This document shows positions 27,324 through 35,734 of a DNA stretch of 64,000 nucleotides, one piece after another. The translations under genes were made by a program, and so were the position numbers. This stretch comes from Saprospira sp. CCB-QB6. Its GTDB lineage: Bacteria; Bacteroidota; Bacteroidia; Chitinophagales; Saprospiraceae. The notes under the pieces are model-generated. The model made no database searches. It saw nothing but the letters and a program-made list of their open reading frames with translations, and was not told where the DNA came from. Each line of letters opens with the position of its first letter. The stretch's first letter is position 1. The DNA lies in assembly GCF_028464065.1 (NCBI RefSeq), contig NZ_CP116808.1, positions 2,757,501 through 2,821,500 on the forward strand, given 5' to 3'.

Positions 27324-29963
27324 TTAATTGACTTTCCAGTTTTGATAGAGATTCTTCAAATTACTATTTTCTTCTTTCTCTATAACCGCTTGTAGGGCCT
27401 TTTGAATTTCCTCATAAGGCGCTTTTTCAAAATAAGCTTTTTGCAAATCGTATAGGGCATTGGTGGCCGCATAACGATGCCAAAGGTCATTTTCTTTGTT
27501 GCCTCCAATTTGTTGGAGCTCTTTTACTTTATCCAAAGTTAGTTTATCATCAGCAATGGCGACCAAGAGTTTTTGGTATTGGCCAAAGAAGCTAATGGCT
27601 CCATAATTCTCGGTTTTTTTCCAGTTTGCGCTGAAGAAAGGCAAATATTTGCGCTCTCCAGTTTGGCCATAAAGCTCGGCAATACCCATAAGTAGGGTTG
27701 GGTTTTGTTCTTGCTCTAGCTCTTTGGCTAATTCAAGGGCCAAGTTCTGGTCAATTTGCTGAATAGCTTTGAAGGCGCCATAAATGACGCTATAGGCTTC
27801 GTCTTGCTTAGCGATTACTTTTTTGACAGTAGGCAAAATGCTAGCGTCGCCCAAACGGCCAAGCTGCTGAAGGGCGGCCATGCGCACTTGAGAGTGAGGA
27901 TCTTCCTCGGCCATTTTGCTCAATTTGGCAATTAGGTTTTTTGTCTCTTCTTCAGATTGGGCTTTGACATAATCGCAAGCCATAGCACGAATGGGCCAAG
28001 CAGGATCTTCTAGGGCAGTCCAGAAAAGTTTGCGCATGGCTTCTTCGCCTTGGTCGTACTTGATTTTTTGCAAAGCATCATAACGATCTTGGAAACGAGG
28101 CGAAAGGCTATATTGAGCTGCCCATTCTTCTTTAGTTTGTTCTTCAGTCCGTTCGGCTAAGAGCATGCGTTCTTGGTCTACAGCGACCCAAGTAGGGGCT
28201 TCTTTCAAGGGAAACTCAAAGCGCTGTTTTTGTTGGTCCATACGGATTTGCTTGATTAGGGGCAAATCTCCAGCAGAAGGGGTATAAATCGCCAGTTCCA
28301 TAGGCAAGATAAAGACCGTACTTTTGGTGTAATCCTGTGTTTGCTCAAGTTCTAGAACCAAAGTTTTACTACTATCTGAATAGCTGCGTTTGATTTTGAG
28401 TTTGGGGTGTCCCGCTTTATAAAACCATTGATTAAAGAACCAGTTGAGGTCTTCGCCAGTCACTTCTTCAAAGGCGAGGCGAAGCTCATCTGCTTCGGCA
28501 GCGCTGTATTCATTTTTGTGTAAGTATTGCTTGAGGCCTTCAAAGAAAGCATCATCCCCTAAATATTTGCGAAGCATGTGTAAAATGGCACCCCCTTTAT
28601 TATAGCTGTGGGCGTCAAACATATCTTCCTTATCTTCATAGCCATAATGAATAAGCGGATGGGCATCATCCTGCAAAACGGCTTGGTTCATATAGCCACG
28701 GACCTCATTCATGCGGTTGTAGTCGGCAAAGTCGCGGCCATAACGATGTTCAAACCAAAGGTATTCACCATAATTGGCAAAAGACTCATTGAGTGGGAGG
28801 TTGGCCCAGCTCTCACAGGTCACCAAATCGCCAAACCAATGGTGCATCATTTCATGGGCCACTACGCCTTCATTGGTGGTATTATCAATCAGTTCTCGGC
28901 TAGTTTTCTGCATATACTCGCCAAAGATAACGCCTGTCGTATTTTCCATAGCGCCAGAAACATAATCGCGCACAACCACCTGAGAGTATTTGGGCCAAGG
29001 ATAATCATAGCCTAAACGGGCCGAAAAGAAACTGAGCATTTCGGGCGTTTGTGGAAAAATAGCTTGCGCATGTTCTGCATATTTGGGCTCTACATAATAT
29101 TCGAGCAGTTTGCCATTCCATTCTTCTGTACTGCGGGCAAATTCTCCAATAGCCATCATAAAGAGGTAGGGCGCATGGCCCTGATCCATTTTCCAGTGAT
29201 CCGTTCGGCTGCCATCGGCATTTTTTATCGAGCTAATGAGCAAGCCATTAGAAAGGGTCTGAAAACGATCTTGAACGGTAATTTTAATTTCTTGGGTGGT
29301 CCTTTCGTTGGGACGGTCAATAGTAGGAAACCAGCAAGAGCTAGATTCCGTCTCGCCTTGGGTCCAAATCTGCTGAGGCTTATCGGGATCTTTCCCATCA
29401 GCATTGATAAAATAAAGTCCTTTGTCCGCCGTAATAGCAGCACTTCCCCCAATCGGCAATTCATCGGGTTTGGCCGTATATTCTACCAAAATCTGATAGC
29501 TTTCTTCTCGGCTATAACTACGATCCAATTGAATAAATAGATTCTTTTGGTCCTCATATTTATAGCTTAGCGCTTTTTCTTGCCCGCCCTGCAAAATGGC
29601 CACTTTCTGAATATCAAACCCCTTGGCATCTAAGCGAAGCGAATCAGTAGGATAAAAAAGAGGTTTGATTTTCAATCTCGCTTTGCCCAAAAGATGCTTT
29701 TTATTCCAATCAAAGCGAACTTCCAAATCCGTATGTAGCAAATCATTGCGGCGCGTATAGCTAGGGTTGTAGACGGCCCGCTTAAAATCTAAGCGATTGG
29801 CAGTCACTTCTACGGGCTCTAGCTCATAGTCAATATATTCTACAACTTCGTCTTTTTTTACTTTCGAGCTGGTTTTACAGCTCGTTCCCATCAGCGCAAG
29901 GCCCATGAGGCTGCCCCAAAAGAGGGCTTTTTTAGAAATCTGTACCATACTATTTTTATCCAC
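27324..29963 (-). CDS. M1-family zinc aminopeptidase lipoprotein with C-terminal HEAT-like region
   Basis: 879 residues. A lipoprotein signal with lipobox GTSC (Cys at about residue 29) is followed by a gluzincin domain. The exopeptidase motif GAMEN is near residue 336, and the zinc site HEMMHHW near 367 is followed by the glutamate of NESFANY. From about 640 onward come helical repeats (VRMAALQQLGRLGDASILP type) as in HEAT domains. It removes N-terminal residues from peptides, here probably in the periplasm or at the surface. Met6 (29948) is an alternative start. It leads a unit with the LRR lipoprotein and the hydrolase. Confidence 0.93.
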   Translation of the reverse strand: MDKNSMVQISKKALFWGSLMGLALMGTSCKTSSKVKKDEVVEYIDYELEPVEVTANRLDFKRAVYNPSYTRRNDLLHTDLEVRFDWNKKHLLGKARLKIKPLFYPTDSLRLDAKGFDIQKVAILQGGQEKALSYKYEDQKNLFIQLDRSYSREESYQILVEYTAKPDELPIGGSAAITADKGLYFINADGKDPDKPQQIWTQGETESSSCWFPTIDRPNERTTQEIKITVQDRFQTLSNGLLISSIKNADGSRTDHWKMDQGHAPYLFMMAIGEFARSTEEWNGKLLEYYVEPKYAEHAQAIFPQTPEMLSFFSARLGYDYPWPKYSQVVVRDYVSGAMENTTGVIFGEYMQKTSRELIDNTTNEGVVAHEMMHHWFGDLVTCESWANLPLNESFANYGEYLWFEHRYGRDFADYNRMNEVRGYMNQAVLQDDAHPLIHYGYEDKEDMFDAHSYNKGGAILHMLRKYLGDDAFFEGLKQYLHKNEYSAAEADELRLAFEEVTGEDLNWFFNQWFYKAGHPKLKIKRSYSDSSKTLVLELEQTQDYTKSTVFILPMELAIYTPSAGDLPLIKQIRMDQQKQRFEFPLKEAPTWVAVDQERMLLAERTEEQTKEEWAAQYSLSPRFQDRYDALQKIKYDQGEEAMRKLFWTALEDPAWPIRAMACDYVKAQSEEETKNLIAKLSKMAEEDPHSQVRMAALQQLGRLGDASILPTVKKVIAKQDEAYSVIYGAFKAIQQIDQNLALELAKELEQEQNPTLLMGIAELYGQTGERKYLPFFSANWKKTENYGAISFFGQYQKLLVAIADDKLTLDKVKELQQIGGNKENDLWHRYAATNALYDLQKAYFEKAPYEEIQKALQAVIEKEENSNLKNLYQNWKVN

Positions 29964-30007
29964 TACTTTTTTTGATGAGTTTCAATCTTACAGCCAAATT
30001 GGCTTTT

Positions 30008-30015
30008 CAAAGATA
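30008..30015 (-). promoter_or_regulatory. -7 box upstream of the M1 peptidase gene
   Basis: TATCTTTG on the minus strand fits TAnnTTTG and lies about 45 bases before the start codon. No matching TTTG is found 19 bases upstream. Confidence 0.4.
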
Positions 30016-30046
30016 CAAATTTCTATAAGAAGTAGATAGGGGCTTT

Positions 30047-30176
30047 GGGGCCCGCGGCCGCCCCTAAAAGGGCGGGCGGCGGGCGCTACGTTTCGCAGCT
30101 CGCTCTTCGCTCGGCCCTTCGCCAGCCTTGCTGGCTCGGTCTGGCCCTGCGGGCCACTGCTGCACATCGCTAGGCC
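30047..30176 (-). repeat. Dispersed structured repeat, subfamily A (copy 10)
   Basis: Minus-strand copy: begins GGCCTAGCGATGTGCAGC; outer stem GGCCT with GGGCC (one G-U pair); hairpins GGCCC/GGGCC, GCCAGC/GCTGGC and a longer third hairpin (CGCCCGCC region). Box GGGCCGAGCGA then AGCGAGC. Confidence 0.9.
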
Positions 30177-30208
30177 AAAAAAAAAGGGGCTGCAATGCTT
30201 GCAGCCCC
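30177..30208 (-). terminator. Terminator of envelope-family gene 1
   Basis: GGGGCTGCAA and TTGCAGCCCC form a 10-bp stem, followed on the minus strand by at least eight T residues; it lies 28 bases after the stop codon of the 30236-30781 gene. Confidence 0.88.
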
Positions 30209-30235
30209 GAGTTCAAAGCGAAAATGTTGATTGGC

Positions 30236-30781
30236 TTACTCTTTAGTCCTTTTTTTAAAGGCTTGCATTTCGTCGCCAAAGTCATTAAACTTCTGGAAGA
30301 TATCTTGCCCATGGTTATCGGGACAGTTTTTGGCCAATAAACTATTGAGCATATCTGTATACTTTTGTCTTTCTACTGCAGGCTCGCCAGCTATTTCTAG
30401 TAGTTCTTGAGTAGAGGCAGCGCTTAGATTATTTTTCTTTGCATCTCCCAAGCATTGGCTAAAGGGTCGAGTATTTAGCATAATTTTTCGTACTTCTAGC
30501 AGCCTCTCCTTAGGATTTAGATCTTCTTTGTTTTGGGCTTCTTGGAGCAAGGCAATGGCTTTATCTAAGGACAGCCGTAGCGTTTTTTCTTCTTGTTGCA
30601 GGCAGTTACAAATGTCAAGGGCCATGCTGTCTAGTTCTGTTAGGGCGCCTGGACTTAGCCTAGCCATATCGGCTTCAACAGAAGAGCTTTCCTCTTTTTG
30701 GGCCAAGGCTTCTTTTGGGCTGGCCAGCAAGAAAAAGTTAATGATTAGGGCCGTAAATAGGTGGCTACTAAATAAACGCAT
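30236..30781 (-). CDS. Tandem envelope-protein family, member 1 (no lipobox)
   Basis: 181 residues, a divergent paralogue of the next two genes. Shared features are the N-terminus MRLFSS, a CNC pair in DICNCLQQ, a later cysteine in FSQCLGD, and a C-terminal cysteine in LAKNCPD followed by FQKFNDFGDEMQA. Its signal ends ALAQ, a signal peptidase I site, instead of the lipobox of the other two, so it is probably soluble in the periplasm. The family is not one I recognise. It has its own terminator and was probably made by gene duplication. Confidence 0.72.
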   Translation of the reverse strand: MRLFSSHLFTALIINFFLLASPKEALAQKEESSSVEADMARLSPGALTELDSMALDICNCLQQEEKTLRLSLDKAIALLQEAQNKEDLNPKERLLEVRKIMLNTRPFSQCLGDAKKNNLSAASTQELLEIAGEPAVERQKYTDMLNSLLAKNCPDNHGQDIFQKFNDFGDEMQAFKKRTKE

Positions 30782-30804
30782 AGCTGTTTTGGGCTAAAAG
30801 ATGA

Positions 30805-30840
30805 AATAAAAATAGGGCCTGCAATTTCTGCAGGCCCTAT
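30805..30840 (-). terminator. Terminator of envelope-family gene 2
   Basis: ATAGGGCCTGCA and TGCAGGCCCTAT (perfect 12-bp stem), followed on the minus strand by a T-rich run. The hairpin sequence is related to the one after gene 3. Confidence 0.85.
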
Positions 30841-30872
30841 AGAATTAGGTATAAGGTTTATCGCTAAACTTA

Positions 30873-31478
30873 TTATTTACCTTTATTTTGTAGTGCTTGC
30901 ATTTCTTTACCAAAGTCTATAAACTTTTGGAAAGTTTGTTGTTCCTTAGGGCAGTTTTTACCCAAGAAAGCATTGATAATTTCCATCTGTTTCTCATCTT
31001 TTACTTTAGGGTCAATATCTTCTCCAAGAATTGTTTTCATTTCAGCATCGAGCATTTCTTCATTAATCCCCTCACTTACTTTCTGGAAACATTCGCCAAA
31101 GGCTTTCATTTTGGCCATAGAGCCCATGAGTTTGCCCATTACTTCCATGGGGTCAGTATTTTCTTTGTTTTGAGCTTCTTTGAGCATAGGAAGAGCTTCA
31201 TCTACAAAAGTGCTGAGTTCTTCGCCATGTTGGCTAAGACACTTACAGGCGTTAGCAGACATTTTGTCCATTTCGGCTTTGGCTTCCTCACTCATTTTAG
31301 CAATCTCAGGATTGCTTGTGGTTGGATCCTCTGTTGTTTTAGGTTCTTCTTTAACCTCTTTTTTAGGTTCTTCTTTGTTGTCTGCTGCTTCTTTGGAGGC
31401 GGGAGTTTCTCCGCCACAAGATAGGAGAAAAAAACTAGTCATGAGGGCGATAAGCAGGCTGCTGCTAAATAAACGCAT
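30873..31478 (-). CDS. Tandem envelope-protein family, member 2 (lipoprotein)
   Basis: 201 residues. The lipobox is LLSC with Cys21, and a Lys/Glu/Pro-rich linker follows at about 24-55. The folded part then carries four conserved cysteines: CKC in NACKCLSQ, FGECFQK and LGKNCPKE. It is nearly identical to member 3 from MSEEAKAEMDKMS to the C-terminus, but its linker is about 26 residues longer. A helical domain held by disulphides on a lipid-anchored stalk is plausible. The function is unknown. Confidence 0.75.
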   Translation of the reverse strand: MRLFSSSLLIALMTSFFLLSCGGETPASKEAADNKEEPKKEVKEEPKTTEDPTTSNPEIAKMSEEAKAEMDKMSANACKCLSQHGEELSTFVDEALPMLKEAQNKENTDPMEVMGKLMGSMAKMKAFGECFQKVSEGINEEMLDAEMKTILGEDIDPKVKDEKQMEIINAFLGKNCPKEQQTFQKFIDFGKEMQALQNKGK

Positions 31479-31503
31479 AAGAGTAAGAGTTAAAATATGA
31501 AAT

Positions 31504-31534
31504 AAAAAAAGGACCTGCGGGAACTGCAGGCCCT
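31504..31534 (-). terminator. Terminator of envelope-family gene 3
   Basis: On the minus strand AGGGCCTGC pairs with GCAGGTCCT (one G-U), followed by seven T residues. Confidence 0.82.
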
Positions 31535-31568
31535 ATAGGATTAGGCATGAGGCTTATAGCTAAGCTTA

Positions 31569-32096
31569 TTATTTACCTTTATTCTGAAGAGCTTCCATTT
31601 CTTTACCAAAGTCCATGAACTTCTGGAATACCTTCTGCTCGTTGGGGCAGTTTTTACCCAAGAAAGCATTGATGATTTCCATTTGCTTTTTTTCTTTTAC
31701 TTTGGAGTCAGCGTCTTCACCAATAATTTTTTTCATTTCTCCGTCTAGAAGTTCTTCATTAACGTTGTCTCCCACTTTTTGGAAACATTCGCCAAAGGCT
31801 TTCATTTTGGCCATAGAGCCCATGAGTTTGCCCATTACTTCCATAGGGTTAGCATCTTCTTTAGTTTGAGCTTCTTTGAGCATAGGAAGAGCTTCATCTA
31901 CAAAAGCGCTGAGTTCTTCGCCATGTTGGCTAAGGCATTCGCAAGCGCCAGTAGACATTTTGTCCATTTCGGCTTTGGCTTCATCGCTCATTTTAGCGAT
32001 ATCGGGATTGCTAGCAGTGGGGTCACCACCTCCACAAGATAGGAGGAAAAAGCTAGTCATGAGGGCTAGAAGTAGGCTGCTGCTGAATAAACGCAT
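31569..32096 (-). CDS. Tandem envelope-protein family, member 3 (lipoprotein)
   Basis: 175 residues. The ATG at 32096 is chosen because it gives MRLFSSSLLLALMTSFFL plus the lipobox LLSC, matching member 2. The upstream extension of the frame does not resemble the paralogues. It has four cysteines in the same places (GACECLSQ, FGECFQK, LGKNCPNE) and a shorter linker than member 2. High nucleotide identity to member 2 points to a recent duplication. Each copy carries a related terminator, so the duplicated unit was gene plus terminator. Confidence 0.77.
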   Translation of the reverse strand: MRLFSSSLLLALMTSFFLLSCGGGDPTASNPDIAKMSDEAKAEMDKMSTGACECLSQHGEELSAFVDEALPMLKEAQTKEDANPMEVMGKLMGSMAKMKAFGECFQKVGDNVNEELLDGEMKKIIGEDADSKVKEKKQMEIINAFLGKNCPNEQKVFQKFMDFGKEMEALQNKGK

Positions 32097-32367
32097 AATT
32101 GTAAGAATTAAAAATGATAAGATTAAATAGGGTTTGAGCACAATTAGAACAATGCTTTTGTACTGGAGCAATCAGCCCAGGGGCTTCAAAACATGGGTTG
32201 TAAACTGTCTCATTTGATTGAACAAAACCAAATATAAGGCTTTCAAATTATAGCGGCCACTTTTTTTTTAAGGAAAGCTTAAATATTATTTTCCCATAAT
32301 CATTTAATAAGGTGAAGTTGTTGTAACTAATTGTTTTGCTTATTAGAATAACTGGCCCTTTGAGATT

Positions 32368-32488
32368 GGCCTAGCGATGTGCAGCAGTGGCCCGCAGGGC
32401 CAGACCGAGCCAGCAAGGCTGGCGAAGGGCCGAGCGAAGAGCGAGCTGCGAAACGTAGCGCCCGCCGCAGGCGGGAGGCCCCAAAAAA
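32368..32488 (+). repeat. Dispersed structured repeat, subfamily A (copy 11)
   Basis: A near-consensus copy: GGCCTAGCGATGTGCAGC, hairpin GGCCC/GGGCC, CAGACCGAG, hairpin GCCAGC/GCTGGC, GGGCCGAGCGA, AGCGAGC, hairpin CCCGCC/GGCGGG, AGGCCCCAAAAAA. The preceding stretch 32097-32367 is AT-rich and holds no gene that I can support. Confidence 0.93.
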
Positions 32489-32526
32489 TAAGTATTAGTT
32501 CTTCCTAGATTGTTGCCAAAAATAGT

Positions 32527-32557
32527 TTTGCATAGCCTAGCGAAAAGCCTATCTTTA
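32527..32557 (+). promoter_or_regulatory. Promoter of the cdd operon
   Basis: TTTG at 32527-32530, exactly 19 bases, then TATCTTTA at 32550-32557 (one mismatch to TAnnTTTG). It lies about 75 bases before the cdd start. Confidence 0.6.
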
Positions 32558-32633
32558 CAAGCTTTTCTATTGTGAACGACCTTGAGCGATTAGCGGATTA
32601 AGCTTTGGGCTCAAGCTAAAGGAAAATTAGACG

Positions 32634-33119
32634 ATGGGCAAAAAGATTGAGATTCGGGCCGACTATGAACTATTTTCTTCTGCTGAAGAGTTGCCAGCCC
32701 CAGAGGCTGCTCTTTTGGCTAGGGCGCATGACGCCTGCGACACGGCTTATGCGCCATATAGTGAATTTAGAGTGGGGGCTGCTGCACTTTTAGAAAATGG
32801 AGAGATTGTTTTGGGGAGTAATCAGGAAAATGCTGCTTATCCATCTACTATTTGTGCTGAAAGAGCGGCATTATTTTCGGCTGCGGCCCAATTCCCAGGG
32901 GTAGCCATACAGGCGGTGGCCATTCGGGTAAAAACAGCGGGAGAGCGGGTGGAGCGCCCTATTTCTCCTTGTGGCGCTTGCCGACAAGTATTATTTGAAT
33001 TTGAGTGGCGACAAGAACGGCCGATACAATTATTATTGCAGGGAGACAAAGGGGATATTTATCGAGTTGCATCGACAAAGTTGCTCTTACCTCTCTTATT
33101 TGACCCAAGTTTTTTATAG
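32634..33119 (+). CDS. cdd: Cytidine deaminase
   Basis: 161 residues, in the range of the homotetrameric cytidine deaminases. Zinc ligands and the catalytic glutamate are in TICAERAAL (Cys, Glu) and PCGACRQ (two Cys); YAPYSEFRVGAA holds the substrate-binding strand. It converts cytidine and deoxycytidine to uridine forms for pyrimidine salvage in the cytoplasm. It is first in a run of close-spaced genes with a stress protein (7 bases later), a hypothetical gene, a Sua5-like gene and a DUF423 gene. Confidence 0.94.
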   Translation: MGKKIEIRADYELFSSAEELPAPEAALLARAHDACDTAYAPYSEFRVGAAALLENGEIVLGSNQENAAYPSTICAERAALFSAAAQFPGVAIQAVAIRVKTAGERVERPISPCGACRQVLFEFEWRQERPIQLLLQGDKGDIYRVASTKLLLPLLFDPSFL

Positions 33120-33126
33120 AAAAAAG

Positions 33127-34032
33127 ATGTTAAGTAGAAATTTCCGTATTCCAGAAGGGCTTTTGGCCCTAGATTACTCTTCTGCAGACGAGCAATGTTT
33201 GCGCTATTTGCAATTTTTGCAGCAATATGTGCGCATTGATCGCCTAGAATTAATGCATGTCGTCAAAAAGTCAGGCTTTTTTGAACAACTTTTTGGTGGA
33301 GATGCCGAGCGAATGCGGAAAATTTTTCCTTCTGCTTCCGAGCAAGTAGAGCGAATGAAAGCTTTGGCGGAAAGTTATTTGGGCCAAACGAACATTCAGT
33401 TGGCTTATGAGGTGGAAGATGGACAGCCATTGGAGGAGCTCTTGGAAGAGTTGGAGGAGCAGCGGACCGAACTGTTGATTTTGGGCAAAAAGCCTTTGGC
33501 CGAAGGGGCCGGAGTGCTTAGCCGAAACTTGGCACGTCGATCACCTTCTTCTTTGCTTTTTGTGCCGCCTTTGGCCAAAGAGCTCAAGCTAGAACACTTT
33601 ATGGTGCCGCTCGATTTTTCAGAAAACTCAGGTTTGGCGCTACAAGCGGCCTGCGCTTTGGCGCGTCGCCTGCCTCAGTTGCCACAGATAGATTGTGTGC
33701 ATGTTTATCGCATGCCCGATCCACATATTTATAACATTAATCAAACGCAGGCAGAGTTTGAAAAGTTACTTTTGGACAGTACGCAAGAGGCTTATGCCAG
33801 CTTTTTGGATAAATACCTGCCCAATGATTTTCAACGCCCTAAGCTGCAACTAATTCAAAGACAACGGCTGAGTACTGCTGGACATCTTTACGATTGGGCC
33901 GAGGACCAACAACCCGATCTCATCTTTTTAGGGGCGAAGGGACATACCGCCCTCAAAACCCTTTGGCTGGGTAGCGTAAGCGAAAAAATTATTCAACTTA
34001 ATGAGGCTTTTCCCTGTTTCATTATCAGATAA
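33127..34032 (+). CDS. Tandem universal stress protein
   Basis: 301 residues with two UspA-type domains, about 1-150 and 155-300. The second domain keeps the ATP-binding signature (LGAKGHTALKTLWLGSVS, G-x2-G-x9-G-S). The first has a degenerate version (LGKKPLAEGAGVLSRNLARR). The ATG at 33127 is chosen because the open frame upstream overlaps cdd out of frame. Such proteins bind nucleotides and respond to stress; the specific target is unknown. Soluble and cytoplasmic, second in the cdd cluster. Confidence 0.88.
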   Translation: MLSRNFRIPEGLLALDYSSADEQCLRYLQFLQQYVRIDRLELMHVVKKSGFFEQLFGGDAERMRKIFPSASEQVERMKALAESYLGQTNIQLAYEVEDGQPLEELLEELEEQRTELLILGKKPLAEGAGVLSRNLARRSPSSLLFVPPLAKELKLEHFMVPLDFSENSGLALQAACALARRLPQLPQIDCVHVYRMPDPHIYNINQTQAEFEKLLLDSTQEAYASFLDKYLPNDFQRPKLQLIQRQRLSTAGHLYDWAEDQQPDLIFLGAKGHTALKTLWLGSVSEKIIQLNEAFPCFIIR

Positions 34033-34043
34033 CCAATAGCATT

Positions 34044-34490
34044 ATGGCCAACTATATAGATGCCGAACAATTGCGGGAACTCTTGCTCCCTTTGGGCTTT
34101 ATTGAAGAACAGGGGACTCAGGAGGAAGCGCTCATTTTTTGGCGCCGACTCGAAAACCGAGATCTGCGCTCTCCCTTTGCCTTTAGCCATTTGCGGGCTT
34201 CTTTGGACCACTATGTTTTTCGTTTGGAAGGCTGGAACCAAGGCCGCTTAAAAAAAGCCGCTAAAGCCGAACTGATCGTTTTGGAAACGCCTGAAGATTT
34301 AGAGCCTTATAAGGAAATTATTTTGGAAAAGGACCGAAATGCAGGCGAACAACTTCCAGCTTTTATTGGCTTTTTTGCTCAACAATTACAGGCTTTAGAA
34401 GAAGAAAAACTGAGTAGCCCAATGTATAAAGCGGCGCTCAAAAATTTAGAACTGATGGCTCAAGCAGCCAATCAGGTAGATTTAGAATAA
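34044..34490 (+). CDS. Hypothetical protein in the cdd-Sua5 cluster
   Basis: 148 residues with no signal peptide or membrane segment and a mixed alpha/beta pattern, with a C-terminal helix rich in Glu, Ala and Leu. It contains the segments HLRASLDHYVFRLEGWNQG and LELMAQAANQVDLE. I do not recognise the family. It lies 11 bases after the stress-protein gene and 7 bases before the Sua5-like gene, so it is almost certainly translated as part of that operon. Confidence 0.75.
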   Translation: MANYIDAEQLRELLLPLGFIEEQGTQEEALIFWRRLENRDLRSPFAFSHLRASLDHYVFRLEGWNQGRLKKAAKAELIVLETPEDLEPYKEIILEKDRNAGEQLPAFIGFFAQQLQALEEEKLSSPMYKAALKNLELMAQAANQVDLE

Positions 34491-34497
34491 GTGAATT

Positions 34498-35121
34498 ATG
34501 TTATTAGAAATTCATCCCGAGAATCCCCAAGCTCGAAAAATTGAGCAGGTACTTCAGGTCCTAAAAGATGGGGGCGTGATTATTTACCCCACCGATACCG
34601 TTTATGGCTTAGGCTGTGATATTACCAATGCAAAGGCCGTGGAACGAATCTGCCGCATTAAGGGCATTCAACCCAAAAAGGCCAATTTATCTTTTATTTG
34701 CGCCGATCTCAGCGATATTTCTAATTATTGCCGCCCTTATTCTACTTCAATTTACAAGTTAATGAAGTCGGCTTTGCCTGGCCCTTTTACCTTTATCTTA
34801 GAAGGGAATAGTAGCTTGCCCAAATTGCTCAAAAATCGCAAGAAAACCTTGGGCGTTCGGGTACCGAATAGTCCCATTGTCCGCGACCTAGTATTGGGGC
34901 TTGGCCAGCCCCTGCTTTCTTCTTCCATCAAAAACCTAGATGAGGAAGACGATATTATCGAATATCCTACCGACCCCTACGAAATTCATGAACAATACGA
35001 ACATCTAGTCGATTTGGTCATTGATGGCGGCATTGGTGGCAATCAACCCTCTACGGTAGTGGATTGTACACAAGACCCGCCCGAATTGATCCGCCAAGGA
35101 TTGGGTGAATTGAACTTATAA
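34498..35121 (+). CDS. Sua5/YciO/YrdC-family protein (threonylcarbamoyl-AMP synthase type)
   Basis: 207 residues with the YrdC/Sua5 fold: the nucleotide/threonine pocket GGVIIYPTDTVYGLGCD (about residues 25-41), the basic pair RICRIKGIQPKKANLSF and the later segment KTLGVRVPNSP. TsaC-type members make threonylcarbamoyl-AMP for the t6A modification of ANN-decoding tRNAs; YciO members are closely related but may differ in role. The sequence RIKGIQPKK, lacking the KxR-SxN arrangement typical of TsaC, leans towards the YciO branch. Cytoplasmic; overlaps nothing; 3 bases before the next gene. Confidence 0.87.
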   Translation: MLLEIHPENPQARKIEQVLQVLKDGGVIIYPTDTVYGLGCDITNAKAVERICRIKGIQPKKANLSFICADLSDISNYCRPYSTSIYKLMKSALPGPFTFILEGNSSLPKLLKNRKKTLGVRVPNSPIVRDLVLGLGQPLLSSSIKNLDEEDDIIEYPTDPYEIHEQYEHLVDLVIDGGIGGNQPSTVVDCTQDPPELIRQGLGELNL

Positions 35122-35124
35122 GTC

Positions 35125-35520
35125 ATGACAAAAGAAAAATGGATATTGGGCCTTGGGGCCATTTTTGGCGCTTTGGCCGTTATTTTAGGCGCTTTTGGGG
35201 CACATGCACTCAAGGCGCAAATTACACCCGATCGACTAGAGATTTATCAGTTGGGCGTGAGCTATCAGTATTATCATGCCTTGGCTCTTTTGGCCACTGG
35301 CGTTTGGGCGCGCTTGGCTGCAGCCCCAGCACTAAAATGGGCGGGCATCAGTTTTGCCATGGGGATTCTACTTTTTTCGGGCTCGCTTTATCTTTTGGCT
35401 TTACGCGATTTATTCGGCATTTCGGGCAGTTTATTGGCCGTTATTGGCCCACTAACCCCTGTTGGCGGCCTCTTTTTTATTGGCGGCTGGTCCATATTGG
35501 CCATTAAAGCGTTTAAGTAG
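35125..35520 (+). CDS. DUF423 membrane protein (YgdD-like)
   Basis: 131 residues with four predicted transmembrane helices. It carries the family signature at the start (GAIFGALAVILGAFGAHALK) and YQYYHALALLATG after the second loop. DUF423 proteins are small inner-membrane proteins of unknown role found widely in bacteria. It is last in the cdd cluster, 3 bases after the Sua5-like gene, and a repeat follows it directly. Confidence 0.88.
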   Translation: MTKEKWILGLGAIFGALAVILGAFGAHALKAQITPDRLEIYQLGVSYQYYHALALLATGVWARLAAAPALKWAGISFAMGILLFSGSLYLLALRDLFGISGSLLAVIGPLTPVGGLFFIGGWSILAIKAFK

Positions 35521-35526
35521 TTTTTT

Positions 35527-35646
35527 TTGGGGCTGCCCCGCCCTTTGGGCGGGTCGGGCCATTTCGCAGCTCGCAGGTCTGCTCGGCCCTTCGGCGCAAA
35601 GCGCCTCGGTCTGCCGCCTGCGGCGGCCCTGCTTCAGCCCCTCAGC
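35527..35646 (-). repeat. Dispersed structured repeat, subfamily B (copy 12)
   Basis: Minus-strand copy: outer stem GGCTG/CAGCC; hairpins GCCGCC/GGCGGC, GGCGC/GCGCC and CGCCC/GGGCG; box GGGCCGAGC then an altered AGACCTGCGAGC. It ends 6 bases after the DUF423 stop and may act as its transcript end. Confidence 0.88.
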
Positions 35647-35734
35647 CTGCGGCGGCTTCGCGCCTGCAAAACCGTTTAGAAGCGGTATTGCTGCGCAATC
35701 TTATAGGAATAAGAGGAATTTGAACTAGTTCAAA

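Noticed and set aside
32097-32171. A 25-residue N-terminal extension of the third envelope-family gene
   Set aside because: The paralogues begin at MRLFSS, and the extension would put a second hydrophobic segment before the lipoprotein signal.
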